A stretch of 64,000 nt of DNA from Muribaculaceae bacterium (lineage in GTDB: Bacteria; Bacteroidota; Bacteroidia; Bacteroidales; Muribaculaceae), in contig JAFQKI010000004.1 of the NCBI GenBank assembly GCA_017396945.1, positions 29,331 to 93,330 of the forward strand, in the 5' to 3' direction. Each line of letters starts with the position of its first letter. The first letter of the stretch is position 1. The translations under genes were made by a program, and so were the position numbers. The notes under the pieces were generated by a model. The model made no database searches and was not told the origin of the DNA. It was given only the letters and a program-made list of their open reading frames with translations. Of the stretch, positions 17,776-27,978 are shown in pieces.

Positions 17776-18891
17776 ATGAAAAAATTTATTCTTTTGGCTG
17801 CCGTTGCTGCAACAGCAATGTCAGTGAACGCACAACAAGCTATTGAAGCTACAGGTGCTGGTGACAATTGGTCTATTGGTTTAGTTGGTGGTGTTACCAC
17901 TCCTATCGAAGACGCTGCATTCATCGGTGACATGCGTGGTGCTGCTGGTATCGAAATCAACAAGCAAGTTTCTCCTATCTTCGGCTTTGGTATCGAAGGT
18001 ATTTGGGGCGTAAACACTTCTTCTTGGAGTGGTGTAAAAAGCGCAAATGTTTTTGATAGCCACTATGTAGGTGCATATGGTAAATTCAACCTTAACAACC
18101 TTTTCACAGGTTATGACTGCAAAAAAGACTTCTTTGAAGTAGAAGCTGTAGCTGGTGCAGGTTGGGGTCGCGAATATGTCGCAAATGGCTACGATTGGAA
18201 CTATTTTGCAACTAAAGCAGGTCTTAACCTCAACTTCAACGTTTCTAAGAAAGTTACTATCGCAATCAAACCTTCTATGATTTGGAACATGAGCGATGCT
18301 CGTCGTTGGAACTCTTCTGCTTCATATGACTCTCACTTCGCTACATTCCAACTTCTTGCTGGCGTTTCTTACAACTTTGGCAAAGGATTTGTATGTGTTA
18401 AACCTTACGACCAAGCAGAAGTTGATGCTCTTAACGCAGAAATCAACGCACTCCGTGGTCAACTCGACGCTTGCAATGGCAATGTAGATGCTCTCAACGC
18501 TCGCAACGCTGCTCTCCAAGCTCAACTCGATGAATGCTTGAACCAACCTAAAGCTCCTGCTCAAGTTGTTGTAGAAAACAACGTTCGTTCAGTAATGTTC
18601 AAACAAGGTTCTGCTACAATCTCTAAAGATCAAAAAGCAGTAGTTGCTCAAATCGCAAAATGTCTTGAAGGTAACGACGCAACTATCGTTGTTAAAGGTT
18701 ACGCTTCTAAAGAAGGTGGTGAAGCCATTAACGAAAAACTCGCTGGCGAACGCGCTGAAGCAGTTAAAAACATGCTCGTTAACGAATTTGGCATCGATGC
18801 AAGCCGCATCGACACTGAAAACGGTGGCGTAAGCGAAAAATTCCCTGAACTCGCTTGGAACCGTGTATGTATCTGCACTATCTCTAAATAA
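17776..18891 (+). CDS. OmpA family outer membrane protein
   Basis: Major outer membrane protein of the OmpA/OprF type, 371 residues. Signal peptide 1-19 (MSVNAQQ). An eight-strand-like barrel spans about residues 30-215, followed by a short coiled linker rich in Asp, Asn and Leu (DALNAEINALRGQLDACNG), and a C-terminal OmpA peptidoglycan-binding domain from about residue 270 (VMFKQGSATISKDQ, KGYASKEGGEAINEKLAGERA, SRIDTENGGVSEKF). The domain links the outer membrane to peptidoglycan. The gene uses a narrow codon set (GCT, CTT, AAC), typical of very high expression. It ends in a strong terminator. Confidence 0.93.
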   Translation: MKKFILLAAVAATAMSVNAQQAIEATGAGDNWSIGLVGGVTTPIEDAAFIGDMRGAAGIEINKQVSPIFGFGIEGIWGVNTSSWSGVKSANVFDSHYVGAYGKFNLNNLFTGYDCKKDFFEVEAVAGAGWGREYVANGYDWNYFATKAGLNLNFNVSKKVTIAIKPSMIWNMSDARRWNSSASYDSHFATFQLLAGVSYNFGKGFVCVKPYDQAEVDALNAEINALRGQLDACNGNVDALNARNAALQAQLDECLNQPKAPAQVVVENNVRSVMFKQGSATISKDQKAVVAQIAKCLEGNDATIVVKGYASKEGGEAINEKLAGERAEAVKNMLVNEFGIDASRIDTENGGVSEKFPELAWNRVCICTISK

Positions 18892-18912
18892 TCATCTTTG
18901 ATTATATCCAAT

Positions 18913-18941
18913 AAAAAACTCCCCAATCGGGGAGTTTTTTT
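18913..18941 (+). terminator. Rho-independent terminator after the OmpA-family gene
   Basis: AAAAAACTCCCC / GGGGAGTTTTTT with loop AATC, followed by further T residues. Its flanking A and T tracts make it usable for the converging miaA transcript too. Confidence 0.93.
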
Positions 18942-18990
18942 ATTATCCATACCTAAGCGGATATTTCAAGAGACTCTCAACTCGCATTAA

Positions 18991-19917
18991 TTATTTCAAC
19001 AAGTTTTCGACTACTTGGCTCACCATCTCATCTCCGGGCTTTAGCATTACAATGTCAGCATCACGCTTCATCCATGTGAGTTGTTTTTTTGCATACACAC
19101 GAGTGTTTTTCGCAAGACGAGCAATTGCAGTTTCACGATCCATTACGCCGTCAAAAAAAGCAAACATCTCTTTATATCCTACAGTATTGAGTGAATTAAG
19201 ATGACGCAAGTGATACACACTTCTTGCTTCTTGCTCTAACCCGGCTTCTATCATAGCATCAACACGGCTATTAATTCGATCAAACAACACCTCTCTATCA
19301 TAATCTATCGCATATTTAACGATATCAAAAGGTCGTTGTTTCACCTCTCCGGTGCGAAGCGATGAGTATGGCACTCCCGCCTGCATCGTTATCTCTATTG
19401 CATGCACAAGTCGTTTATAATTATTTAAATCTACCTGATTATAATACACCGGGTCTATGCGATGTAGCGTTTCCCGGAGCAATGGTAATCCTCCTTCATA
19501 ATACAATACCATCGCTCGCGCTCTAATTTCGGGAGTAATTGTGGGCAATTCATCAATACCTTTGGTCACAGCATCAATATACATCATTGACCCACCACAC
19601 ATTATTACATAGTCATTTCCCTTCCACAATTGAGGCATTAAAGCCATTACATCAGCTTCATATTGTGCCGCACTATAATAATCCTCAAGAGCAAGAGTCC
19701 CAACAAAATGGTGCGGAACCAATGCCAACTGCTCTGCTGTTGGCGCAGCCGTGCCAATAGGTAAATCCCGATAAAGTTGACGAGAGTCTGCCGATAAAAT
19801 ATGGCACCCGAGTCGGAGTGCCAATTTTATCGATAAATCAGTTTTCCCCGATCCTGTCGGACCGGTTATGACTATCAGTGTTTTATTTTTGTTCTGCAAC
19901 AAGTCTTGCGATTTCAA
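18991..19917 (-). CDS. miaA: tRNA dimethylallyltransferase MiaA
   Basis: Adds a dimethylallyl group to N6 of A37 in tRNAs reading UNN codons. 308 residues, with the P-loop GPTGSGKTD near the N-terminus, [17 protein letters not shown] and the tRNA-binding insertion. The ATG at 19917 puts the first 35 bp inside the end of pepT; the N-terminal residues before the P-loop ([14 protein letters not shown]) are not conserved, so a later non-ATG start near the pepT stop is possible. It is co-transcribed with pepT by position. Confidence 0.94.
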   Translation of the reverse strand: MKSQDLLQNKNKTLIVITGPTGSGKTDLSIKLALRLGCHILSADSRQLYRDLPIGTAAPTAEQLALVPHHFVGTLALEDYYSAAQYEADVMALMPQLWKGNDYVIMCGGSMMYIDAVTKGIDELPTITPEIRARAMVLYYEGGLPLLRETLHRIDPVYYNQVDLNNYKRLVHAIEITMQAGVPYSSLRTGEVKQRPFDIVKYAIDYDREVLFDRINSRVDAMIEAGLEQEARSVYHLRHLNSLNTVGYKEMFAFFDGVMDRETAIARLAKNTRVYAKKQLTWMKRDADIVMLKPGDEMVSQVVENLLK

Positions 19918-21106
19918 TTATCACTTGCATCGCCTTTTCCATTGAAGGGATAGGTACAAACTCATAACGTCCGTGGAAATTCAATCCGCCGGCAAAGATA
20001 TTTGGGCATGGCAACCCTTTGAATGAAAGTTGCGCTCCATCTGTCCCCCCACGAATTGGGACAACTTTGGGTGTTACATCTATATTACGCATTGCTTGTT
20101 CTGCAATATCGATAACATGCATCACCGGCTCGATTTTTTCACGCATATTATAGTATTGATCCTTCAATTCAAGAGAAGCACAATCGGGGAACTCCTTATT
20201 TATCTTGCGAGTAAGGTGTTCAAACTCTTTTTTGCGACGTTCAAATCTATCATGGTCATGATCACGTATGATATAAGTCAATACTGTCTCTTCCACCGTT
20301 CCTTCAATTCCAATCAAGTGATAGAATCCTTCATAACCTTCGGTGTGCTCCGGAGTTTCCCAACGAGGCAACATTATCGCAAATTGAGTGGCGACACGCA
20401 TTGAGTTTATCATTTTGTGCTTTGCGTAACCCGGATGCACATTGCGACCTTTGAATTTCACTTTGGCAACTGCGGCATTGAAGTTTTCATATTCAAGCTC
20501 GCCAATCTCACCACCATCCATTGTGTAAGCCCAATCTGCGCCAAAACGTTCTACATCAAATTTATGAGCGCCAAGACCGATTTCCTCATCGGGATTAAAT
20601 GCGATGCGGATGTCTCCATGTTTGATTTCGGAATGCTCTTTAAGATATTCAACCGCCGAGATTATTTCGGCGATACCGGCTTTATCATCGGCACCAAGAA
20701 GAGTGTTTCCGTCGGTTACTATTAAATCCTGACCCACATAGTGCATCAATTCAGGGAATTGGTCGGGAGACAATTCGATACCCTTTTCTGCGTTTAGTGT
20801 AATTACGCCTCCGTCATACTTCTCTACAATGCGCGGTCTCACATGACGTCCCGACATTTCTGGAGATGTGTCAAGATGAGCAATAAAACCGATTGTGGGA
20901 ACTTTACCATCGACATTCCCTGGTAATGTCGCCATCAAATATCCGTTTTCATCAAGAGTTATATCCCTCAAGCCAAGACGCTTAAGTTCATCTTCAAGCT
21001 TTTCGGCAAAAATCATCTGCCCCGGGGTAGATGGTGTCATATTAGTCAACTCATCACTCTGGGTGTCAAACTTCACATAAGTCAGGAAGCGATCAACTAC
21101 ATTCAT
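19883..21106 (-). CDS. pepT: Peptidase T (tripeptidase)
   Basis: Zinc aminotripeptidase of the M20B family, cytoplasmic. 407 residues. Metal ligands and catalytic residues sit in [20 protein letters not shown] and [15 protein letters not shown], with the late [17 protein letters not shown] and [12 protein letters not shown] motifs. The likely job is the final step of peptide use. The promoter lies upstream at 21146-21177 and is divergent from the cysK promoter. miaA overlaps its 3' end by 35 bp. Confidence 0.96.
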   Translation of the reverse strand: MNVVDRFLTYVKFDTQSDELTNMTPSTPGQMIFAEKLEDELKRLGLRDITLDENGYLMATLPGNVDGKVPTIGFIAHLDTSPEMSGRHVRPRIVEKYDGGVITLNAEKGIELSPDQFPELMHYVGQDLIVTDGNTLLGADDKAGIAEIISAVEYLKEHSEIKHGDIRIAFNPDEEIGLGAHKFDVERFGADWAYTMDGGEIGELEYENFNAAVAKVKFKGRNVHPGYAKHKMINSMRVATQFAIMLPRWETPEHTEGYEGFYHLIGIEGTVEETVLTYIIRDHDHDRFERRKKEFEHLTRKINKEFPDCASLELKDQYYNMREKIEPVMHVIDIAEQAMRNIDVTPKVVPIRGGTDGAQLSFKGLPCPNIFAGGLNFHGRYEFVPIPSMEKAMQVIIEIARLVAEQK

Positions 21107-21145
21107 TTCGTAATACTTTGTAATTCAAGGTTAATTTTTATTGTG

Positions 21146-21177
21146 CAAAGTTAGTGAAAATAATTACGATTTGCAAA
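21146..21177 (-). promoter_or_regulatory. Promoter of the pepT-miaA unit
   Basis: On the minus strand TTTG (plus strand CAAA 21174-21177), a 20-bp spacer and TAACTTTG (plus strand CAAAGTTA 21146-21153). Its -33 box is half of the palindrome TTTGCAAA at 21170-21177, whose other half is the -33 box of the divergent cysK promoter. Confidence 0.82.
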
Positions 21178-21201
21178 ACTCACTAAATCTACATAATTTT
21201 G
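21170..21201 (+). promoter_or_regulatory. Promoter of cysK
   Basis: TTTG 21170-21173, 20-bp spacer, TAATTTTG 21194-21201, 32 bp before the cysK ATG. It abuts the pepT promoter through the TTTGCAAA palindrome. Confidence 0.8.
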
Positions 21202-21233
21202 TTGTTATAATACAACACTAAAACAAGGTTTAT

Positions 21234-22163
21234 ATGGGACAAATATATACCAATCTCACCCAACTCATAGGCAACACGCCACTCCTTGAGTTGTCAAATA
21301 TCGAGACTGCCGAAAATTTAAAATCGCGCCTGATAGTGAAAATCGAAGCATTCAATCCCGGAGGTAGCGTTAAAGACCGAGCCGCACTATCTATGATTGA
21401 AGAAGCCGAGAGTCGTGGCATGCTCTCTCCCGGCGCATTAATCATCGAACCGACAAGTGGCAATACCGGAGTAGGACTTGCTTGGATTGCCTCACTCAAA
21501 GGGTATAAAGTTATCCTAACCATGCCCGAAACCATGAGCATTGAACGCCAACGACTATTAAAAGCATTTGGTGCTACAATTATTCTCACACCGGGAACAG
21601 AAGGCATGGCTGGAGCAATCAAACGCGCAGAGCGACTCCGAGACGAAAATCCCGGAGCAATAATTATCGGACAATTTGACAACCCTGCCAATCCCGCAAT
21701 ACATGTTACTACAACCGCAGAGGAGATATGGAGAGATACCGATGGTAAAATTGACATTTTTGTCGCTGGTGTAGGAACCGGTGGAACCGTCTGCGGGACA
21801 GCCAGAGGTCTGAAAAGACACAATCCTCTGATTAAAGCCATAGCAGTAGAACCGGCGGCATCACCAATTATTTCGGGTGGCACAGCCGCACCTCACAAAA
21901 TCCAAGGCATCGGAGCTAATTTCATTCCAACCAACTATTCGGCCGATGTTATTGATGAAGTGATGACAGTTTCAGATGAAGACGCGTTCCAAGGAGCAAA
22001 ACAATTGGTCCAGCAAGAAGGATTACTTGTTGGCATATCTTCCGGAGCTGCTTTTTATGCAGCGTTGCAACTTGCCAAATCTCCCGAAAACGCAGGAAAA
22101 ACTATTGTCGCCCTACTTCCCGACACCGGCGAGCGCTACCTATCTACGCCATTATTTGATTAA
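21234..22163 (+). CDS. cysK: Cysteine synthase A
   Basis: O-acetylserine sulfhydrylase, PLP-dependent, last step of cysteine synthesis. 309 residues. The PLP lysine is in NPGGSVKDRAA (Lys47), with the TSGNTGVGLA loop, and the phosphate-binding GVGTGGTVCGTARGL. The C-terminus LLPDTGERYLSTPLFD is conserved. Single gene with its own divergent promoter. CysK rather than CysM is favoured by length and by the TGERYLST ending, but the two are hard to separate by eye. Confidence 0.94.
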   Translation: MGQIYTNLTQLIGNTPLLELSNIETAENLKSRLIVKIEAFNPGGSVKDRAALSMIEEAESRGMLSPGALIIEPTSGNTGVGLAWIASLKGYKVILTMPETMSIERQRLLKAFGATIILTPGTEGMAGAIKRAERLRDENPGAIIIGQFDNPANPAIHVTTTAEEIWRDTDGKIDIFVAGVGTGGTVCGTARGLKRHNPLIKAIAVEPAASPIISGGTAAPHKIQGIGANFIPTNYSADVIDEVMTVSDEDAFQGAKQLVQQEGLLVGISSGAAFYAALQLAKSPENAGKTIVALLPDTGERYLSTPLFD

Positions 22164-22268
22164 TCATATCTATTACGCCCTATCTTTTTTAGATTTTATC
22201 GGCAGTATTCTCTGAAAAATGTTGTAACTTTGCACTCCGAAAAAAGGACGAAAAAAAGAAATTATCGT

Positions 22269-24068
22269 ATGCAAAAAATCAGAAACATCGCAATTATCGC
22301 CCACGTTGACCACGGCAAAACCACTATCGTTGACAAAATGTTACTTGCCGGCAACCTCTTCCGCGAAAACCAAAACGCCGGAGAATTAATACTTGACAAC
22401 AACGACTTGGAGCGCGAGCGTGGCATCACGATACTTTCAAAAAACGTTTCTATCGATTATAAAGGATACAAAATCAACATCATTGACACCCCGGGACACG
22501 CCGACTTCGGTGGCGAAGTTGAACGTGTGTTAAACATGGCCGATGGCTGCTTGCTATTGGTTGACGCGTTTGAAGGACCGATGCCACAAACTCGTTTTGT
22601 GTTGCAAAAAGCCATCCAAATGGGACTTAAACCAGTAGTGGTAGTTAACAAAGTTGATAAACCCAACTGTCGTCCCGACGAGGTTCAAGAAATGGTTTTT
22701 GACCTCATGTTTAACCTCAACGCTACTGAAGAACAGTTGGATTTCCCCACAATTTTTGGCTCGGCAAAACAAGGTTGGATGAGTACCGATTGGCAAAAGC
22801 CAACCGACAACATTTTACCATTGCTTGACGCCATTATTGAATACATCCCGGAACCGGAAGTGCTTGAAGGAGACGCACAAATGCTTGTTACATCACTCGA
22901 TTACTCAAGCTATGTTGGTCGCATTGCCATTGGTCGTGTTCATCGTGGAGAAATACGCGAAGGAATGGATATTGCATTATGCAAAAAAGATGGCACAATC
23001 GCACGCCAACGCATAAAAGAGCTTCACACCTTTGAAGGCATGGGACGCAAAAAAGTCTCATCGGTAAAAAGTGGTGATATATGCGCACTCGTAGGTATCG
23101 AAGGCTTTGAAATTGGTGATACCATCGCCGATTTCAACAACCCTGAGCCATTGCCTCGCATCGCCATTGACGAGCCTACCATGTCAATGACTTTCACAAT
23201 CAACGATAGCCCATTCTTTGGCAAAGATGGCAAATTTGTCACATCTCGACATATCGCCGACCGTTTGACTAAAGAGCTTGACCGCAACTTAGCCTTACGC
23301 GTCACCAAAGCCGACCATGAAGATGTATGGACTGTGTTTGGTCGCGGTGTGCTACACCTCTCTGTATTGATTGAGACAATGCGTCGCGAAGGTTATGAAC
23401 TTCAAGTGGGTCAACCACAAGTTATCATCAAAGAAATCGATGGTCAAAAATGCGAACCGGTTGAGTTACTAACTATCAATGTGACAGAAGAATACTCCAG
23501 CAAAATCATTGATATGGTGACACGTCGCAAAGGTGAAATGGTATCAATGACAGCTCAAAACGACCGCATTCACATGGAGTTCCTCATTCCGTCTCGTGGC
23601 ATCATCGGGTTACGCAACAACGTATTGACCGCATCGGCAGGTGAAGCTATCATGGCTCATCGTTTCCATGAATACCAACCTTGGAAAGGCGACATCGAGC
23701 GTCGCACCAATGGTTCGCTTATTGCCATGGAGGCAGGTACGGCCTACGCCTATGCTATCGACAAACTCCAAGATCGCGGACGTTTCTTCATCTTCCCTCA
23801 AGAAGAGGTATATGCCGGACAAGTTGTTGGTGAAAACGCCAAAGACAATGACATTGTGGTCAATGTAACAAAATCTAAGAAATTGACCAACATGCGCGCT
23901 TCAGGCGCCGACGACAAAGCCCGCATCATCCCGCCCATTGTATTCAGTCTCGAAGAAGCACTCGAATACATCAAAGAAGATGAATATGTGGAGGTTACAC
24001 CACACCACATACGCCTACGCAAGATCATTCTTGACGAGATTGAGCGCAAGCGTGCCAACAAAGTATAA
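22269..24068 (+). CDS. typA: Translational GTPase TypA/BipA
   Basis: Ribosome-associated GTPase of the EF-G family, involved in ribosome assembly and stress or cold adaptation. With the start at [19 protein letters not shown] it has 599 residues; an in-frame ATG 39 bp upstream adds a non-conserved basic extension. Motifs: P-loop [39 protein letters not shown]. The C-terminal half holds the EF-G III/V-like domains and the TypA-specific domain ending in [25 protein letters not shown] -7 box at 22225-22232 lies 36 bp upstream of the start. Confidence 0.96.
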   Translation: MQKIRNIAIIAHVDHGKTTIVDKMLLAGNLFRENQNAGELILDNNDLERERGITILSKNVSIDYKGYKINIIDTPGHADFGGEVERVLNMADGCLLLVDAFEGPMPQTRFVLQKAIQMGLKPVVVVNKVDKPNCRPDEVQEMVFDLMFNLNATEEQLDFPTIFGSAKQGWMSTDWQKPTDNILPLLDAIIEYIPEPEVLEGDAQMLVTSLDYSSYVGRIAIGRVHRGEIREGMDIALCKKDGTIARQRIKELHTFEGMGRKKVSSVKSGDICALVGIEGFEIGDTIADFNNPEPLPRIAIDEPTMSMTFTINDSPFFGKDGKFVTSRHIADRLTKELDRNLALRVTKADHEDVWTVFGRGVLHLSVLIETMRREGYELQVGQPQVIIKEIDGQKCEPVELLTINVTEEYSSKIIDMVTRRKGEMVSMTAQNDRIHMEFLIPSRGIIGLRNNVLTASAGEAIMAHRFHEYQPWKGDIERRTNGSLIAMEAGTAYAYAIDKLQDRGRFFIFPQEEVYAGQVVGENAKDNDIVVNVTKSKKLTNMRASGADDKARIIPPIVFSLEEALEYIKEDEYVEVTPHHIRLRKIILDEIERKRANKV

Positions 24069-24075
24069 CATTACA

Positions 24076-24858
24076 CTACTTTATGAGTTGACGCAATGCG
24101 TCAAACACGCCCTGAGAAGCCGCAACGACCGACACGTTGCGGTCTTGTCTGAATTGTTCATATCGACCACCAGCTTCGGTCACAATCAGCTCACCCGCAG
24201 CCACATCCCACGCATGTAAATTCAACTCCCAATACCCATCAAGAAAACCGGCTGCGACATAACACAAATCAATAGCCGCTGCACCTAAACGCCTCATGCC
24301 CCTCACCTTAGGGAGGACTCGTCCAACGTTGTCAAGATTATTATCAGCCGTGCGATCTTTATCTACCGGAAAACCGGTCGCGACAACCGCTTTCGACAAT
24401 TGATTGTTTTGATTGGGAGATATCGTTCGACCATTGAGAAATGCACCTCCACCCTTTGTCGCACAAAACAATTCGTCAAGATATGGAGCATAAACAACTC
24501 CAACCACCATCTCTCCATTATATTCCACACCAATAGAAACTGCAAACGATGGCAAACCGGAGCTGAAATTTGTCGTACCATCAAGTGGATCTATAATCCA
24601 ACGATAACCCGCCCCATTGTCTGGCGACTCCCCCGACTCTTCCGATAAAATTCCATGATCGGGATAAGTTTCTTTTATGTGACTTATTATTACTCTTTCC
24701 GATGCTTTATCGGCAACCGTCACAATATCGCTATCATTAAATTTCGCCTCTATTTCAAGATTTTCTCCACGAAAATACCCAAGCAAAACATTTCCTGCCT
24801 CACGAGCCCATTGTATGGTGTTATTTAACAACTCTTCTTTAATCATTGCTTTATCCAT
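24076..24858 (-). CDS. Inositol monophosphatase family protein (SuhB-like)
   Basis: Magnesium-dependent phosphatase of the IMPase fold, about 260 residues from the ATG at 24858 (MDKAMIKEEL); further in-frame ATGs at 24882 and 24846 exist. Metal-site motifs are ILSEESGES, IIDPLDGTTNFSSGLP and the late HAWDVAAGELIVTEAGG. Substrate could be inositol-1-phosphate or another sugar phosphate; SuhB homologues also affect rRNA transcription in some bacteria. It is divergent from the GNAT gene, with a TATTTTTG box on this strand at 24880-24887. Confidence 0.9.
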   Translation of the reverse strand: MDKAMIKEELLNNTIQWAREAGNVLLGYFRGENLEIEAKFNDSDIVTVADKASERVIISHIKETYPDHGILSEESGESPDNGAGYRWIIDPLDGTTNFSSGLPSFAVSIGVEYNGEMVVGVVYAPYLDELFCATKGGGAFLNGRTISPNQNNQLSKAVVATGFPVDKDRTADNNLDNVGRVLPKVRGMRRLGAAAIDLCYVAAGFLDGYWELNLHAWDVAAGELIVTEAGGRYEQFRQDRNVSVVAASQGVFDALRQLIK

Positions 24859-24947
24859 TTTGTGTTTTATTAGATTACGCAAAAATACCCAAATTTGTTT
24901 TATCTCCTAACTTTATATACGCGTTTTTTGCTAAATTTGTAGCACTT

Positions 24948-25538
24948 ATGGAAATAACTCTTAGCGACATATCAACCCATCGAGAACTGCTTGACTCAAT
25001 CAAGCAACTATATTTTGAAGCATTCCCAATCGAGGAGCGTCGCCCATGGGAAAGCATCATGCGACTAATCTCTACTAATAATCGCTACAACCTAACCCTG
25101 ATTTTTGCCGACAATGAGTTTGCCGGCTTTATTACGTCGTGGATATTCACAGATTTTATTTATATTGAGCATTTTGCCATTGTAAGCGACAAACGAGGCT
25201 ACGGAATCGGTGCTCAAGCAATCTCAACATTTACACACTCTCAACCACAACTACCAATCATTCTTGAAGCAGAGCCGATTGACACATCAGCCATTGCGCG
25301 ACGACGCATCGAGTTTTACCAACGACAAGGATTTCAACTTTGCTCTGATTTTGACTACACACAACCCCCTTACAGCCCCACACTCCCTGCCGTCAAGCTA
25401 TCTCTGATGATATACTCCTCATCTAATGATTATCCCCCACTACAATCAATCGCAACAGAAATCCACCACTCAGTTTATGGCATTACTCATGCCAATACTC
25501 TCAACCTTTTGCCAATCGATTGTGGAGGCGATTTGTGA
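24948..25538 (+). CDS. GNAT family N-acetyltransferase
   Basis: A 196-residue protein from the ATG at 24948 (MEITLSDIS). It carries the GNAT core: ADNEFAGFITSW, then the acceptor-strand IYIEHFAIVSDKRGYGIGAQAI, in which the RGYGIG loop is the acetyl-CoA pyrophosphate site, and IEFYQRQGFQL. Substrate unknown. A TAAATTTG box at 24932-24939 lies only 8 bp before the ATG, which would give almost no leader. The last 38 bp overlap the end of the convergent radical SAM gene. Confidence 0.85.
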   Translation: MEITLSDISTHRELLDSIKQLYFEAFPIEERRPWESIMRLISTNNRYNLTLIFADNEFAGFITSWIFTDFIYIEHFAIVSDKRGYGIGAQAISTFTHSQPQLPIILEAEPIDTSAIARRRIEFYQRQGFQLCSDFDYTQPPYSPTLPAVKLSLMIYSSSNDYPPLQSIATEIHHSVYGITHANTLNLLPIDCGGDL

Positions 25539-26391
25539 ATTGATAGTTTTTCAATCCCCAACGAGGAGATATCAGCAATTCATCGGGAGATTGCGACACA
25601 AAACGTTCTATCGCAATTGACGGAGATATACGTTTTATAATTTTGCAACAAAGATCGATATATTCATCTACTGTATAGCGAGGCACATCATATAACCCTT
25701 GCTCCACATCAACCGCCATGCGAGTTCCACGCACAAGTTGAAGTTGATGCAATTTGATAGTATCTATTGGCAACTGAGAAACGCGATTAATGGTTTCAAG
25801 TATCATGGGTTCATCTTCGCCAGGCAACCCGAGAATAAAATGCAAGCCACAGGGCAATCCGGATGCTTTAGTCCGCATTACGGCATCAACGGTATCCTCC
25901 CAAGTGTGGCAACGATTTATGCGTTCAAGTGTTAGATTATGAGACGTCTCTGCTCCATATTCAATCATAACCCAGTGACGTTGATGTAACTCTTTAAGAC
26001 GTTGAAGCAATTCATCGGGCATACAATCGGGTCGAGTGCCTATTATCAGGCCATCCACCTTATCAACCGATAGTGCTTCTTCATACAAAGCCATTAATCG
26101 GTCAATATCTCCATGTGTATTTGTGTATGCTTGGAAATAAGCAAGATATCGCATATCGGGATATTTCTTTCCGAAAAACGATTTTCCCTCTTCGAGTTGT
26201 TGAGTTACACTAAGAGTCGGAGCGCAATATCCCGGATTAAATGTCTGATTATTGCAATAAGTACATCCGCCACGCCCTTTAGTGCCATCTCGATTTGGGC
26301 AACTAAAGCCGGCATTTACCGCAAGTTTCTGCATCTTTCCCTCAAAATGGGAAGCGAGAAATTGGGAAAAATCTCTATAAAACTCAGCCAT
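25501..26391 (-). CDS. TIGR01212-type radical SAM protein (YhcC-like)
   Basis: A 296-residue radical S-adenosylmethionine protein. The cluster cysteines are in FSCPNRDGTKGRGGCTYCNN (Cys31, Cys43, Cys46, a long CX11CX2C spacing characteristic of the TIGR01212 group). Motifs LAYFQAYTNTHGD and LPCGLHFILGLPGE are typical. Biochemical role not established. It is the last gene of the rho-ybaK-aroC unit, 12 bp after aroC, and its 3' end overlaps the GNAT gene by 38 bp. Confidence 0.9.
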   Translation of the reverse strand: MAEFYRDFSQFLASHFEGKMQKLAVNAGFSCPNRDGTKGRGGCTYCNNQTFNPGYCAPTLSVTQQLEEGKSFFGKKYPDMRYLAYFQAYTNTHGDIDRLMALYEEALSVDKVDGLIIGTRPDCMPDELLQRLKELHQRHWVMIEYGAETSHNLTLERINRCHTWEDTVDAVMRTKASGLPCGLHFILGLPGEDEPMILETINRVSQLPIDTIKLHQLQLVRGTRMAVDVEQGLYDVPRYTVDEYIDLCCKIIKRISPSIAIERFVSQSPDELLISPRWGLKNYQFTNRLHNRLAKG

Positions 26392-26403
26392 AGAGGGTGC
26401 ACC

Positions 26404-27480
26404 CTATAAAAGAGTTGTTTTATTAGCTAAATATGCGTCAAGTATAACGATTGCAGCCATCGATTCTACAACAGGCACAGCACGCGGCAACACACATGGG
26501 TCGTGACGTCCCTTTGCCTTTAATGTCGTAGGATTTCCGTCTTTATCAATCGTCTCAACCTCTTTGAGTAGAGTTGCAACCGGTTTAAACGCGACACGGA
26601 AATAGATATCTTCGCCATTTGAGATGCCACCTTGTATGCCTCCAGAATGATTTGTTATCGTCTTAACTTGACCGGCAGTTGTAGCAACAAATTTATCCAA
26701 CATTTCGCTACCTCTACAACCAACGCCATCAAAACCCATACCATATTCAAATCCCTTAACGGCATTTATACTGAGCATTGCCGCACCGAGTTGAGCATGA
26801 AGTTTGTCAAATGCAGGCTCTCCAAGACCTATGGGACAACCTTTTATCACACCGGTTATAACGCCTCCGATAGTATCGCCATCGGCTTTTACTTGTTCAA
26901 TGAGTTCTCTCATTTTTACCGCCATAGTCTCATCGGGACAACGCACATCGTTAGTTTCGATTATCGACGCGTCATATTTTGTATAATCGTTGTCAAGTCT
27001 CAAATTTCCGACTTGCGAAGTATAGGCATATATTTTTACTCCAATCTGTTCCAACGCTTGACGAGCAAATGCTCCGGCAACAACTCGCGAGATTGTTTCG
27101 CGAGCCGATGAACGACCACCTCCACGATGATCTCGCAATCCATACTTTGCGGTATATGTAAAATCGGCATGAGATGGGCGGAATGTGTTGCGGATATTTT
27201 CATAATCCGATGAGTGTTGATCTCCATTTTCAACCATAAAACCGATAGGTGTACCGGTGGTTTTACCCTCAAAAATGCCTGAAAGTATTTTTACTTGATC
27301 TTTCTCATCTCGAGATGTAACAATCGATGATTGCCCCGGACGACGTCGGTTCAATTCCTGTTGCACCTTGTCGAGGTCAATTTCTATTCCGGCCGGCATT
27401 CCGTCAATAACACCACCAACCGCTACACCATGAGACTCTCCAAATGTAGTCACTCTGAAAATTTTCCCGAAACTATTCAT
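26404..27480 (-). CDS. aroC: Chorismate synthase
   Basis: Last step of the shikimate pathway: makes chorismate from EPSP using reduced FMN. 358 residues; motifs [48 protein letters not shown] and [14 protein letters not shown] match the family. The N-terminus [18 protein letters not shown] fixes the start, which overlaps the ybaK stop by 8 bp, indicating translational coupling. Part of the rho-ybaK-aroC-radical SAM unit. Confidence 0.97.
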   Translation of the reverse strand: MNSFGKIFRVTTFGESHGVAVGGVIDGMPAGIEIDLDKVQQELNRRRPGQSSIVTSRDEKDQVKILSGIFEGKTTGTPIGFMVENGDQHSSDYENIRNTFRPSHADFTYTAKYGLRDHRGGGRSSARETISRVVAGAFARQALEQIGVKIYAYTSQVGNLRLDNDYTKYDASIIETNDVRCPDETMAVKMRELIEQVKADGDTIGGVITGVIKGCPIGLGEPAFDKLHAQLGAAMLSINAVKGFEYGMGFDGVGCRGSEMLDKFVATTAGQVKTITNHSGGIQGGISNGEDIYFRVAFKPVATLLKEVETIDKDGNPTTLKAKGRHDPCVLPRAVPVVESMAAIVILDAYLANKTTLL

Positions 27481-27973
27481 CGTTATCTTTGTTACTTGTG
27501 ATTATATCGGCAACCATGGCTCTGACATATTTTATCAGAGCTTCCGGCGCTATTTTTAGTTGCAATCCGCGCACCCCGGCACTCACAAATATATGTTCAA
27601 AGTCAAGTGCGGAGCTATGGAAAAATGTGGGGAACGCCTTTTTCATGCCGATAGAAGTACAGCCACCCCTAATATAACCGGTCAATGGCAACAACTCTTT
27701 CATCGGTATCAAATCGGCTTTCTTTGCGCCTGCTACTTTCGCTGCTTTTTTCAAATCCACTTCGGCATTTCCCGGTATGACACACACAAAATAACCACTG
27801 CGATCGCCGTGTAGCACAAGCGTTTTAAACACCTGATTTATATCCTCACCAAGTTCCTCTGCTACATGGTCGGCGGCAAGGTTGTTTTCATCAACCGTAT
27901 AAGGAATTAACTCATAAGGAATTTTTGCCTTATCGAGCAATCGAGCCGCATTGGTTTTCTGTATTCCAGCCAT
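27473..27973 (-). CDS. ybaK: Cys-tRNA(Pro) deacylase YbaK/EbsC
   Basis: Trans-editing enzyme that hydrolyses mischarged Cys-tRNA(Pro). 166 residues; the conserved start [20 protein letters not shown] and the motifs [39 protein letters not shown] are those of the YbaK group. It begins 5 bp after rho and overlaps aroC by 8 bp, so it is the second gene of the unit. Confidence 0.94.
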   Translation of the reverse strand: MAGIQKTNAARLLDKAKIPYELIPYTVDENNLAADHVAEELGEDINQVFKTLVLHGDRSGYFVCVIPGNAEVDLKKAAKVAGAKKADLIPMKELLPLTGYIRGGCTSIGMKKAFPTFFHSSALDFEHIFVSAGVRGLQLKIAPEALIKYVRAMVADIITSNKDNDE

Positions 27974-27978
27974 TCGGT

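Noticed and set aside
26632-27111. 159-residue reading frame antisense to aroC
   Set aside because: Lies within the conserved core of chorismate synthase; shadow ORF.
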